Counted from the first letter of the stretch, positions 1-8,919 are shown. The stretch: 13,076 nt of DNA from Russula earlei (GCA_025769875.1 JAGFNK010001204.1:1-13076); one strand, 5' to 3'. The notes: generated by a model from the sequence alone, not told the origin. Numbers and translations are program-made.

Positions 1-245
1 AATTGTCGTTATTTGGCGCAGGGCCCCGATGAAGAGCGAAGAGGGCAAGGGGAGATGCACGCACTGCAAAGTGGGCGACGGTGCGAGACGCAAGCTCGTA
101 TGCGTTATGCGAGAGGTATCGAGAACAGGAAGCCGGTATTTTAGTACCCCGCGACGCAACATGCGTTTTACCGTATACATGGCAATGCAGTTCGTAACTC
201 GGTGAAATTCACAAAAGGGCTATGCAAAGATACTTTGGATCAAAA
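1..245. repeat. Diverged dispersed repeat, copy A (truncated by window edge)
   Basis: This stretch aligns in direct orientation with about 7457-7680. The best part, 29-130 against 7485-7585, is roughly 80% identical by eye, with one 1-bp gap. Similarity weakens through the rest and fades near 245. Similarity is already present upstream of position 29, so the repeat probably starts outside the window. On the minus strand both copies share a short open run with conserved Cys and Ser-rich segments (RPLC.ACI and LRSSS), but a 1-nt gap breaks the shared frame. It may therefore be an old coding fragment or a non-coding repeat. No terminal repeats or flanking duplications are visible. Confidence 0.7.
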
Positions 246-633
246 GGGGAGTCAGGAGGGTCTCTGTTTAAAAGAAAAGGTCCATGAGCCCACCCGGGCC
301 TCTTCACAGACCGCACCGTCCTCAACGGATGAACAAGCCCCCTTCCGTGCTATACACAATGCCAACGACACAATTGAGGGTCGTGAACGTTTAAAGATGC
401 TCCGCATGCGGCCAGCACGGCCCAGCAGTCAACGAGCAGAGCAGAGTCTTCCCAGCGTTCGGCACGCCGACACGATCACGCTTTCCGGGAGCGTGCCGGT
501 GACCGACGCCTTCGTGGGGCTGATCACGACGATGCCAACATCCGCAAATGGCTTGACTTACCACATCGACTTGGACGGTGTTAAACAAGGCAAGTTGGCC
601 TATTTCCCGGTCCGGAACAGGAAAAACGAATGA
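202..633 (+). CDS. Unassigned open frame, 143 codons, doubtful
   Basis: The frame is open for 143 codons but starts at GTG, not ATG, and its first 15 or so codons lie inside the dispersed repeat. The C-terminal half reads more like a real protein than the first half, with mixed hydrophobic and polar residues such as TITLSGSVPVTDAFVGLITT. The first half is polar and low in order. A good-looking intron (GTAAAT...CTAG, 637-680, 44 nt) starts four bases after the stop, so the true exon may use another frame or the stop may be a decay mutation. I recognise no family. It may be an exon or gene fossil, or a chance frame. Confidence 0.2.
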   Translation: MKFTKGLCKDTLDQKGSQEGLCLKEKVHEPTRASSQTAPSSTDEQAPFRAIHNANDTIEGRERLKMLRMRPARPSSQRAEQSLPSVRHADTITLSGSVPVTDAFVGLITTMPTSANGLTYHIDLDGVKQGKLAYFPVRNRKNE

Positions 634-636
634 CAG

Positions 637-680
637 GTAAATCACGTGCTTAGGACTTACATTTATTTCTTTTGATCTAG
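637..680 (+). other. Intron-like segment (GTAAAT...TCTAG, 44 nt)
   Basis: A strong donor (CAG|GTAAAT), a possible branch site (CTTAC) and a pyrimidine-rich acceptor (TTTATTTCTTTTGATCTAG) lie within a length typical of fungal introns. The stop of the upstream open frame lies just before the donor, so I cannot link it to a complete gene model. Confidence 0.3.
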
Positions 681-1955
681 CCATTGTCCACATGATGGGA
701 TGTGTAACATTGCATAGTACCGGAGTAGGAGTTGAACAAAAAGATGGGGGCCGTGCAATACTCGTCTGGAGCTTGGAGTCAAGCGGTCAGGTTAATCGTT
801 TACGCGAATGGAGCAGTGTCGCCCCGTAGACGCGTCGGAGCTGACGCACCAGTTTTACAGTTCATTCTCTCTTCGTTAGCGGACGGACTTGTGTCATACC
901 GATAAACCATTGGACACAGTACGCGGACTGCAGGGCCTTTGTTGGGAGGCACAGGAAACAAGTTAGGGCGGTTGTGGAAGAAAAGTCGGACACATACGAG
1001 AATACTTCTCCTGTTCCCCAGGCTCCGGGATTCGTCCTTGCTGCGGGTTGGGGAAGGGGGAGATGGTCAAAAGGGTTCACGGTAAAACGCCACATGTAAA
1101 GGTGCGTCGTGGGTCTTTTCGCTTCGCCCAGGTTGGTTATCACCTACCAGAGTCTGACTGCCAGTGATTGAGCATCGGGGAAGGGGATGTGCTCCTGTCG
1201 ATCCAAAGTCGGAAAGGTTATGGCACTCGGGCGGAGATTGTGAACCAGGAGGGTGAAAAAAAAGCCGATATTTCACGAATTTGTAGGGAGAGACGCCAAA
1301 GGATCCTTGTAGAATTTAGGGACGAGTGGCTAAGAGGGAATTTGGAAGGGGGACGGGAAAGAGAGTTAAGCAGACGTGGGGCCTTTCGCTTCCTGGCGGT
1401 TTGACGACGGAAGTCAATGATGGGAGAAAAAGCTCATGCGAACAAGCGGTTAAAGAGGTTGAGGAGGGGCAGACGTATAAATCTGATCGCGTAGAAGTTG
1501 GGGAAATGTCCTAAGTTACAGGGAGTCAAACAGACAGTAAATATTATGGTAGAGCTTGTGCTTGTATTTGTGGTAGGGGGTTGGGCAGCCGGGGGACATC
1601 CTTGCTACGCTGGTAAAAACAAGAGAGGGGGGAAGGCGGGGAATGTGTGAGGAGTACAGGGACACTGGAAAGAACGTCTTTGATCTATAGGACTTGGAGG
1701 ACACTTGGAGGATGATGAGAAATCGGAAGGGGGGCAAAAATAAAAATATGATCGTTGAGAATAAACGGGACAGTGAACAGAAATTGAGAGCCCCTAGTGC
1801 GGCTCACGAGATGAGCGGAGCGGGGGACCAAATTGGAAGACGGGGACAACCACAACCGGTCAGAATCCGCCTGGCCGTGTTGACCTTGTCATCTTGTCCC
1901 TTGCACCTTGTTGCTCTCCCTTGCCTTGTTTCAAGTCACTCACCTGTCGTTCTTG
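681..1955. other. No supportable gene; purine-rich from about 1170 to 1840
   Basis: Only short, overlapping frames occur here, none with a recognisable domain or convincing ATG context. From about 1170 to 1840 the plus strand is strongly enriched in G and A, with many GGGG and GAGAG runs, which explains several open frames with unusual composition. From about 1880 the plus strand becomes rich in CTTGT motifs. No RNA gene or terminal repeat was seen. Confidence 0.4.
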
Positions 1956-2408
1956 TCATTCAGTGCATCGTTGCCGCCCACTCTTGTACTCCCTCCATGT
2001 AGTCCCTTCAATATCGAGACGATGTCGAAGCGCTTTCAAGTGCGGCATAGACCCCGTCAAGTTTGTCGCTAAATAGCGGTGCAATTTTTTCCCAATAGTT
2101 TCTTCGCGTTGGGGAAAGTCTCCTGAACATATGGCGTAGCCAAGGCAGCCTCTCAACAATTCAAGATTTTTGTCGTTGAGCCGGATGGCCAGCACCTTGA
2201 CGGCAGTACCGAGCGCACAATAGCCAAGTAAAGCGACTTCTCTCGATTTCTTGCGACTTGCCACGGTTTTCAAATCACACCGGATTATTCTCTTGATCAC
2301 TCTGACTTGTTCTTGTGCTCCGGACGACCAATTGAACGTCCTGCTCGCGGAGCAAGTGACTTGATCAGTCCAGAGAGCTCTTGCACGCTCAAGTCTCAGT
2401 CCAGTCAC
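1956..2408 (-). CDS. Unassigned open frame, 150 codons, possible exon
   Basis: This minus-strand frame is open for 150 codons, and open further upstream to about 2438, but no ATG lies near its start; the first usable codon is GTG. The middle, read from about 2230 down to 2080, looks like helical protein: alternating hydrophobic and charged residues with few low-complexity runs. After its stop the same frame stays open for about another 30 codons. A GTGAGT donor follows about 14 nt past the stop. These traits fit an internal exon or a decayed gene. I recognise no family. A chance frame cannot be excluded. Confidence 0.27.
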   Translation of the reverse strand: MTGLRLERARALWTDQVTCSASRTFNWSSGAQEQVRVIKRIIRCDLKTVASRKKSREVALLGYCALGTAVKVLAIRLNDKNLELLRGCLGYAICSGDFPQREETIGKKLHRYLATNLTGSMPHLKALRHRLDIEGTTWREYKSGRQRCTE

Positions 2409-2516
2409 AGAAGCAAGCCGTTTCTGTCTTGAGTGCTTTCATGCACAAATTTCGATCACCACTTGAAGGTATCTTGCTCATTGTCGATCGTTCACGGCGT
2501 GCGGTCCTTGTCACAA

Positions 2517-2536
2517 TGTCACGTAGTTACGTGACA
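2517..2536. promoter_or_regulatory. 20-bp palindrome with paired ACGTGACA half-sites
   Basis: TGTCACGTA and TACGTGACA form perfect 9-bp inverted half-sites around a 2-bp GT centre. The half-sites contain CACGT/TGACGT-like cores of the kind bound as dimers by bZIP or bHLH factors. That is a family-level resemblance, not an identification. No nearby gene start makes its role clear. Confidence 0.4.
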
Positions 2537-2539
2537 TCC

Positions 2540-3110
2540 GCTTATAGGCACGTGTCTGCCATCCAGGCCCCGCCCGGCGACCGGCGCTTGTACGCGCCAA
2601 GTGTTGCGGACGGACGGGAAACATGGATGGATGATCGAGCGATCAATAGACAGCGCAACCAACAGGTACATACTCCCAGATCACAGCTATAGCATTCCTA
2701 TTGTCACGACCATCGCGACGCAAGATCAAATTGACATGTAACGATAACTCGCCTGTTTTAGCTGTTCTGGTATAGAGGCCAGCGGCGGAAATACGTGTGC
2801 AAGGTCTTCGCTAAGTTGTTTGAATTTTTTGACGGAAGCAAAAATCGAAAAAAAAAGGATCGGCGCTAACCCAGTACCAATCTCTCGTTAGGGACGCGAG
2901 TGGGGAAAGCACCAGAGACCAGCACATAGGAAAGCTGGAGGGACATTCTTGCCGAGGATGCCAACAGTGAGCGATGATAGATGAGTCTGGGGCCAAAGGA
3001 GTGGGTGCGCGAAGAGAAAAGGTTCAAGAATCTAGGCTGGCGCCAGTTGATGGCTCGCTCAGTACTGTATGTCGCGGGTTTGGTTGTCCATTCATTCCTC
3101 GAAACACCGC
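2540..3110. other. No supportable gene
   Basis: Short frames occur on both strands, but none has a recognisable domain, good start context or intron support. The stretch may contain upstream control DNA for the possible gene beginning at 3205. Confidence 0.35.
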
Positions 3111-3116
3111 GTCACC

Positions 3117-3124
3117 ATATAAAT
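3117..3124 (+). promoter_or_regulatory. TATA box (ATATAAAT) with pyrimidine-rich leader
   Basis: ATATAAAT lies 80 bp upstream of an ATG at 3205. About 30 bp downstream begins a strongly pyrimidine-rich stretch (about 3149-3200) typical of the start-site region of well-expressed fungal genes. Together with the ATG and the intron at 3338-3392, it supports a plus-strand transcription unit here. Confidence 0.5.
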
Positions 3125-3204
3125 GCTCCAAATTCTTCGTAATTCCCCGTCACACTCATCTTGTCTCCCTGCCACATCTTCGTCCTTCTCTTTCGAGCTG
3201 AAGG

Positions 3205-3463
3205 ATGTCTCAGGTAAATCAGGAAAACTGCAAAGAGATGGTTTTCAGGGAGAAGTCGGTCCAAAAACAAGATGAAGATTACGATCTCTTCCTCTTTTGG
3301 CCCTCATTGGGCAATCGAGACATTTCTCTCTACGGGGGTACGACAATAACTTTCCTCCTTGAAGTTGGCCACTGACAATATTTATTCCACAGCCTATCTC
3401 GCTTTGTTACTCTTACAACTACTCCGGATCGGATTCGAGGCCCCATGTATGCTCTGTTCTTGA
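3205..3463 (+). CDS. Possible two-exon gene for a 67-residue protein
   Basis: Exon 1 (3205-3337) starts at an ATG below a TATA box and pyrimidine-rich leader and is open throughout: 44 codons plus one base. A textbook basidiomycete intron follows at 3338-3392 (55 nt): donor GTACGA, branch site CTGAC and acceptor TTATTCCACAG. Joining 3337 to 3393 keeps the frame and gives 67 residues, ending at TGA 3461-3463. The N-terminal half is charged and hydrophilic. The C-terminal part, just after the junction, has a Leu-rich stretch (YLALLLLQLL) that could be a short membrane or amphipathic helix. I recognise no family. The gene may be longer if another donor lies in exon 2. A minus-strand open frame (3394-3630, followed on that strand by an AATAAA) competes for this locus. 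The exon-intron grammar is seen; the gene is inferred. Confidence 0.4.
3338..3392 (+). other. Spliceosomal intron, 55 nt
   Basis: GTACGA donor, ACTGACAAT branch region about 17 nt before the end, and TTCCACAG acceptor give the standard pattern of a short basidiomycete intron. This is the best intron in the window. Confidence 0.55.
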
Positions 3464-3639
3464 ATGACGCTCCGAGCAATGATGTTTACCTCTTCAGTCT
3501 CCGATAACATTTGCTCCCGTAATAAATCACTGGTCTCCTCCTCAACCAGAGGTATCAGTGAATCTCGGCCCCGAGCCTCCATGCAAATTTGAGGCTGGAA
3601 CTCAGGTGCCGGGGGGGACGGCATCGGCAAAATATAGCA

Positions 3640-4660
3640 CCCTTTTCCGGCTGGGTTTGTTCTTTACTGTACGTTCTTGTTTATTCATCAGGTTCTTCCA
3701 CTAATCCGACGCGATCTTACACCACAGGGAATGGCCCACCGATTGGACCGTGCGATTGACGGGGTTAAAATTAAACTTCGCAAGCCGAAGTCGTGAAGGC
3801 TGTGACAATGCACACCAAATCAAACGTTATGTTGTTCTCGACCAATTCTATTCTCGCTCGCCTTCTTGCAGTCCGTCTTGTGCCTGGAGAACATCAACTT
3901 CAATATAAAATGAGAATGTTCGAGATTCATTCAATTAGACAGAGTACGAGACCAAGCTGAAGCTCTGGTTTCTTAGCCACTTCTTTTTCTCTATTTGAGT
4001 CCTACGTAAGGACAGAACTCGCATTGTGGCTGCGGCTCGGCACGTGTTTGCTCTTGCTATATATTTGCCTACTTGCTTTTACGTCACTGTATATATAATA
4101 GATGTTTTCTCAATTCTAGGCAGCTCCGGACTACTATCGCCATTACGCACCGTGTATTGCCATTCGCTGAAAACGTCTTGCTCCGCTGTTACCCAGGCTG
4201 CGAACATGAACCATTCGAGTCGCAACAGGAGAAAAAAAGAGGCAAACAGGTATGGGGACAATCAACCAGTCCGATTGCCTCCCGATAAAGCGAAGAGTTG
4301 GGGTTGAGTGGATCGCCGCGACAACAGAAAGTAAGATATGAGGACGAGTTCCGACTCCGGCACCAAAATGCCCATATGGACCGGGCCACTCGCCCAATCG
4401 CGCCAGCAGAGTCAAAGAAAAGTAAAAGAACCCCACGTACGGGTCTTGACCCACGCACGCACACATATTCCCACCACAAGCTAGCCGGATCACTCGATTA
4501 TATTTTGATGCCCAGACTTCACCGAAGAATATGACGAGGAATTGAGGTGTAGACGTGAATTCAGATCGTGTGGCGTCTGATGGGATAGACACGCTGTACA
4601 GGTGCTCTCGGCAGCTCGACGCATCTGGAAGCCTTCTCAGTCCTGTCGAATTGAGATGAG
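3640..4660. other. No supportable gene; isolated TATA-like elements
   Basis: The frames here are short and show no recognisable domains. The 149-codon minus-strand frame at 4143-4592 lacks coding-like composition and is cut across by other frames. TATA-like sequences occur near 3904 (ATATAAAA) and in an AT-rich patch near 4055-4100. The former precedes only a 16-codon frame beginning at ATG 3909. Confidence 0.35.
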
Positions 4661-4663
4661 GCT

Positions 4664-5032
4664 CGAGCTAGCACGACAGGCAGGAAGGGATAAGTCGACT
4701 CTGCTTATAGTCAACTCAGTGGATAATAAAAGTAAAATATTTCAAGTGCTGAGTAGGGTCTGTTGCGGCCACAAATTATATTACATAAGTAATGACCTTA
4801 GTTGAGCACGAAAAATGTGACAAAAAAGGTTAAATATGGAGAGTCTACTCATTCCGGCACAACTTTTAGCCAGGCTAGGGCTAAATGTTGTGCCGGAATG
4901 AGTAGACTCTCTATATTTAACCTTTTTTGTCACATTTTTCGTGCTCAACTAAGGTCATTACTTATGTAATATAATTTGTGGCCGCAACAGACCCTACTCA
5001 GCACTTGCCCTTCCTGCCCGTCGTGTAGCCCG
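4664..5032. repeat. Near-perfect long hairpin (inverted repeat) with 53-nt asymmetric insert
   Basis: The core runs 4743-5007. Bases 4743-4871 pair with 4879-5007 around a 7-nt loop (4872-4878), with no indels, one T-T mismatch (4864/4886) and one G-T pair (4838/4912). An outer 18-bp arm, 4672-4689 with 5008-5025, continues the pairing directly on the right side, but on the left is separated by 53 unpaired nt (4690-4742). A few more bases (4664-4671 with 5026-5032) pair imperfectly. No target-site duplication or coding frame is visible. It may be a MITE or foldback element; transcription would yield a long double-stranded RNA stem. Confidence 0.95.
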
Positions 5033-5039
5033 TGACAGG

Positions 5040-5437
5040 CGCATCACGTGCACAAATAGAACGCGAGTCGCTGTGTGGATGTGAACGCAACCTTGGTTCG
5101 AACCATCATCCGCAATCGCCTAACTGCAGTTAAATTTTTGAGATGATAGCCTCTCAGGCCAAAGTATTGCCTCTGGCACTCAAGGCGTTGTGGAATCAAT
5201 AACCGGTCGTATGACCCATGACTCGGAACTTGACCTCTTCTGGTATCATGGGGGGATGACGATCGAAGTGCGTATTGTTTTTTCCCCCTATCTATCGGAT
5301 CAACTCGTAGTATATCCTTTATCTAGCACAGAGTGTAACTGAGATTAAGAAGCGTCCATCGATGTGACACATCAATGAATCGACACCACAAAGATGAAAA
5401 CCTCACCCCCGCGGTACAAAGGGCCAGGCAAACGACT
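5040..5437. other. No supportable gene; 3' flank of the zinc-finger gene
   Basis: No open frame with recognisable content is present. A GGTTCGAACC sequence near 5094-5103 resembles a tRNA B-box but does not fold into a T arm. The right part is probably the 3' flank of the minus-strand zinc-finger gene. Confidence 0.4.
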
Positions 5438-6359
5438 TCACGTCTCTACCTCGCCGACTTGCGGATGCCTTTTCTTGATGTGTCTCTTGACCGAGCTCAG
5501 TCGTGGATATTCCATGTTGCAACATGGGCACTGTCTTATATCCCGTCGTTTGCCGTGCACCAACGTCTTGCAATGTCGCTGCAGGGTGCAGCGGTCCGAA
5601 AATGGTATTCCTCCACAGCCCATGCACTTCCACACGCCATCTTCACACTTCATCAACCTCTTCCCCCTCTCCTCGTCCAGTTTCCCCTTCATCATGGAGA
5701 TCTTCTATCATCCCCGTTCCTCCCTCCATCCGAGACTGGCTATGCTCAAGGGATCCGGCGGTTGACTCGATCGGCCCCTGTGGGAAAGTAAGGGAAACTC
5801 CTTGCCGTGGTTCCACAAGAGCATTCATCCCGAGTTTGCAGTGACCAAGCTTGGATTCCTGTTTCGTTCTTCGTGGGGTCCTTCGGACTGGCAACGCTTG
5901 GGTCTCAACTCTCCGAGCTGCCCCCCTGTCCCCAGTCTTGACATCCTGATCGGTCATCCTTCTTTTCCTCGGCCGCCTTGCATTTAGTTCATCCTTGGCA
6001 TTCGGACCTTCGTGTTTGACCATCCAACCTGAATCTCGTCTCTTTTGAAGGCCATAGTTTGCCTCCATCTGCCACTGCTCTCGAAGCGCCAGACCTTCTC
6101 TTATAATGTTTTCTGGGTCATCGTCTAACCAACCTTGCAGGGCAGGAGGGTATTCGCTATCCATTGCATCGGCTGGCGAAAGGGCCATGGGTGAAACAGT
6201 TTCAGTGCTAGGAGGCGAGGGGGGAGAGGGGGGGGTTAGGGTCGATGGATGGTTGAAGCTGTGTCCTTTGTCGTTCGGAAGCGTCGCAGGCCATGTCGTG
6301 CCCGCTTGTGCTACCGGCCAACCGAAGACCTTGAACCCAACATAAACCGGAGGAATCAT
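5438..6359 (-). CDS. C2H2 zinc-finger protein (probable transcription factor), frame change unresolved
   Basis: The N-terminal frame starts at ATG 6359 and reads 238 codons to 5643. It opens with a conserved-looking segment (PVYVGFKVFGWPVAQAG), then a Ser/Pro/Thr-rich stretch (about residues 39-60), an acidic helical part (about 78-100) and a basic cluster RRPRKRR (about 128-134), a likely nuclear signal. The C-terminal frame (5695-5438, 85 codons) carries two C2H2 fingers: C24-X2-C27-X13-H41-X5-H47 and C56-X2-C59-X12-H72-X4-H77. The two frames overlap by 53 nt and differ in phase, with stops TGA-TAG (5710-5705) just before the finger frame. An intron of length 1 mod 3 would join them, but I see no strong donor. 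A frameshift mutation, a sequencing error or two separate units remain possible. The finger content suggests sequence-specific DNA binding in the nucleus; the target is unknown. Confidence 0.7.
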
Positions 6360-7450
6360 TCTTCATAAAAAGTACACACAAGTTTCTCGGAAGCTCCAGG
6401 CTTCACGAAAGGCAATGCCGCTGCTGCGGGCGAGGTTGGGACCACCTAACATGTCTCACTGTAAGCAGACTTCTCCAGTCCACCACACAGGCAGACAGTG
6501 GCTCACATTATTACAAGCCAGTTGCCCTGAGTTTATGCTATGTTCCCGACCGGCAATCTTGTTGAAGTCCTGTGTATTCTATCTCATTTGCGGTGTGCTA
6601 GGTCTGTTACAACGAACACCAACCTCGACCGTCGGCAGGTGCATGCCTTGTTCATGCGTTGCCAGATCGTCGGAATGATCACTACCCCAACACGGAACGT
6701 GGCAACGTAGTGGTAAAGGGAAGACATCGTGGTTACTGAGATAAGTCTGACGGGTAGGCACACAAAATGCGGGAAGGCGCGTCGTCCCCAGCATGGCTGT
6801 TGTGGTTTATATGGGCGCCTGAATCTCACACGCCTTGACCTTCCTGTCCTACCTGGGAATTGTGGCAGTGAAAAGCTGCGCAGTTCTTTGCCACAAGACA
6901 AATACTTCCCATGGATGGCAGGCTGGGTCCCAGAGATTGGACGGGTGCTTGAGGTACCCGCCGTCACGTGCTAGCAGTCCATGGAATGGAATCTCGGTGA
7001 GTGAGTCATAATAGTATAGTAGATCACCCATTCATTCCAGTTCTCTCCTCTCAGATAAGCCTCACAGAATGTAGATCTAAATTCCGGAGTAAAATGCGCG
7101 TCCACCGTACTGGAGTGCTCTGACGCTCAAGGATTGAACGCGGTGCGCGCCGAACCTCACCCAAGGCCTCATGCCACGATTCAAATATGCGCGTCGCGAC
7201 GTCGCGCCAGGATCATTCGTCCTCATGAAGAATGGGGGCTGTGGTGGCAACCATGTTTACGTTACAAACGAGTCACTCTTCGTATTCGTCCAACGCCGGT
7301 CTTGTGAGCCCGCCTTCAATTCAAATCATCCCGTCCAACTTTGGCAAATGATTACAGCCGCCCCATTTCTTGGGTGAAACGTCGGGGTCCAATAAACCTC
7401 TCTGCATTCGTGAGATGAGGTCAGCTGCCAGCGTGGCGGTCGAGCTCCCC
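6360..7450. other. No supportable gene; orphan intron-like segment at 6997-7054
   Basis: The frames here are short and overlap on both strands. A strong donor (GTGAGT at 6997) is followed by two acceptors (TTCCAG ending 7040 and CTCTCAG ending 7054), giving 44- or 58-nt introns. The adjacent frame from ATG 6981 ends within a few codons after splicing. A 68-codon frame at 7171-7377 starts at a real ATG but has no recognisable domain. The part next to 6360 is the presumed 5' flank of the zinc-finger gene. Confidence 0.35.
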
Positions 7451-7456
7451 ATCGGA

Positions 7457-7680
7457 GCGACATGGACTTAGGTGAAGGGCTCGGATGAAGAGCGAAGACG
7501 ACAAGAGGGGATGCAAGCACCACAGAGTGGGCGACCATGCAAGACGCACGCTGGTACGCTTATGCGGGAGGTTTCGAGAACAGGAGGATGGTACGCTAGT
7601 ACATGAAACGATTGCCTGCGTTTTATGCACGAGTGTGGTTCGTAATTCATCAAAGCGCTATGCAAGGGTCCTTTGAGTGA
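7457..7680. repeat. Diverged dispersed repeat, copy B
   Basis: This is the direct-orientation partner of 1-245. The clearest block is 7485-7585. Weaker similarity continues to the GCTATGCAAGG motif near 7660. It lies just upstream of the copia remnant, but nothing shows it to be part of that element. The left boundary is approximate because copy A runs off the window. Confidence 0.7.
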
Positions 7681-7802
7681 GCCATGAGCGTCTGTGTTGG
7701 ACAGGACGAACTGAAGCTGAATGAAAGGACCTGCCCGGTATAAAACAAAGATGTCATCGGGTAGAATCAACCCTCGGCGCAAGGGTGCCCGAGTGGAAGT
7801 AA

Positions 7803-8249
7803 GTGAATACAAAGATGAATCAAGGACCTAAAGGAGAACAACAACTCGTTTCCAGTATTCAAACTTCAGTTACCAGTGTTATCGTCCGATTGTCCCAAAA
7901 ATGGTTTACTTCTCGTTTCGCAGATTTAGGGTTCTGTCGTATCACGAATGTACTAAGTAGGTTTGGCCTGTCATCCATTGAGGGAGATTGGAGAATCTCT
8001 GATCTGATTCCACTTCATGGTGATAACAAAGGTGCTGTTGACCTCATGCTCAACCCAGTCACTGGAAGACAGTCAAGGCATATCCCTATCAAGCATCATG
8101 CCATCCCCCAATACATTGGGGATGGACTGATTACACTTATCCATACTCCCATGGGAGAGATGCTTGCAGATGGTCTCACCAAGCCACATGCTCATGCACT
8201 GCTTTGGACCTTATCAATGGGTTGGGTCTTGGTTGATCTGATCTACTGA
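7803..8249 (+). pseudogene. Ty1/copia retrotransposon pol remnant: RNase H C-terminus
   Basis: The open frame is 148 codons with no credible own start. From about residue 47 it reads as the C-terminal RNase H domain of a Ty1/copia polyprotein: HGDNKGAVDLMLNP (about 72-85) with the catalytic-type Asp in the DN pair, HIPIKHHAI (about 93-101) matching the family's KHI..+HH segment, and the terminal LADGLTKP (about 121-128). Reverse transcriptase, integrase, protease and gag are absent upstream, so the copy is 5' truncated; residues 1-45 have no clear match. The stop (8247-8249) is followed within 20 nt by a polypurine tract and the 3' LTR, as expected for copia order (integrase before RT-RNase H). 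It cannot move on its own. Confidence 0.85.
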
Positions 8250-8260
8250 CTGTCTTAATC

Positions 8261-8268
8261 ACAGGGGA
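8261..8268 (+). other. Polypurine tract of the copia element
   Basis: ACAGGGGA directly precedes the TG that begins the LTR. This is the position where plus-strand DNA synthesis is primed in LTR retrotransposons. Confidence 0.65.
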
Positions 8269-8810
8269 TGTTGAGATCTGCACTGCTCAGAGCCTCATGT
8301 CCTTTGTGATGCAATCACAATGCTGATGCATTGATGCGTTGGCTCACCTGGACCAGGCATCACTGGCTCAGTGTTACCAAGTGGTTTGGGGTCCGGAAGA
8401 TGCCAGAACACCTGAACTATGGACTGCACCGTTTGCATCATGTGTGCATCAGATCTTGATCATTCATTTATGTCTGTTGATATGCATTCAGTGTCACAAG
8501 TACTGGTTCTTCGGACCGGACCGGCAACCGGACAAGCCTACCCGGACAAGCCTCACGATTCCTGCATTTTGATGACTCTCTAGCCTCGCCTGTACCACTA
8601 CCTTTCAGCATGTTCTAGTTCCGATCGCCTTGTTATCCCCTCATGTCTACTATTCGATATAGGATATACATGTCTATATAAACCTGTCTGTATGAGAGAA
8701 CAAGCCCTAAGCTTGTTCTCTTGTGAATATCACTGGATTCAGCTTCAGGACTGTAGGCTTGCAGGAATCAAGCGATCGACTCAGAAATCCTTCTACTCTC
8801 TGAGTCTTCA
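8269..8810 (+). repeat. Copia 3' LTR (end approximate)
   Basis: The LTR starts at TGTTGAG right after the polypurine tract. It contains a TATA box (TATATAAA, 8675-8682) and, 12 nt later, a perfect 11-bp stem with a CCTAA loop (8695-8721) at the expected transcript start. The end near 8810 (...TCTTCA) is a guess from the TG...CA rule; no 5' LTR is in the window to define it. A 12-bp direct repeat (CCGGACAAGCCT, 8528-8539 and 8542-8553) lies in the U3 part. Confidence 0.7.
8675..8721 (+). promoter_or_regulatory. LTR core promoter: TATA box plus start-site hairpin
   Basis: TATATAAA is followed by GTCTGTA and then by AGAGAACAAGC / GCTTGTTCTCT arms around CCTAA. A hairpin here would sit near the 5' end of the retrotransposon RNA and again near its 3' end, because this is the R region. 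The same arrangement recurs at 13024-13066. Confidence 0.55.
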
Positions 8811-8890
8811 AATGTGAAGACATTCCCATCGTATTTCCTCCCCACGGTACACACTAGCCTTCGCTGTGTTGTCACTGAGATCCCCGACTT
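8811..8890. other. Spacer between copia LTR and foldback element
   Basis: About 80 bp separates the presumed LTR end from the foldback arm. Nothing in it is repeated at the far side of the foldback element, so it gives no target-site duplication. Confidence 0.4.
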
Positions 8891-8919
8891 TACTGTCATT
8901 TCACGTGACCTTGCACTTG

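Noticed and set aside
3394..3630. Minus-strand 78-codon frame with an AATAAA shortly after its stop
   Set aside because: It starts at TTG/ATG with no promoter evidence and overlaps the better supported plus-strand exon. Its composition is plausible, so it is kept only as a competing model.
4143..4592. 149-codon minus-strand frame
   Set aside because: Composition is not protein-like, no domain is recognised, and several equally long frames overlap it.
5084..5118. GGTTCGAACC resembling a tRNA B-box
   Set aside because: Flanking bases do not pair as a T stem on either strand and no acceptor or anticodon arm is present; the motif is a simple 10-bp palindrome.
7783..7800. GGGTGCCCGAGTGG resembling the A-box of a tRNA-Leu or tRNA-Ser
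   Set aside because: No B-box follows within tRNA distance and no cloverleaf can be drawn.
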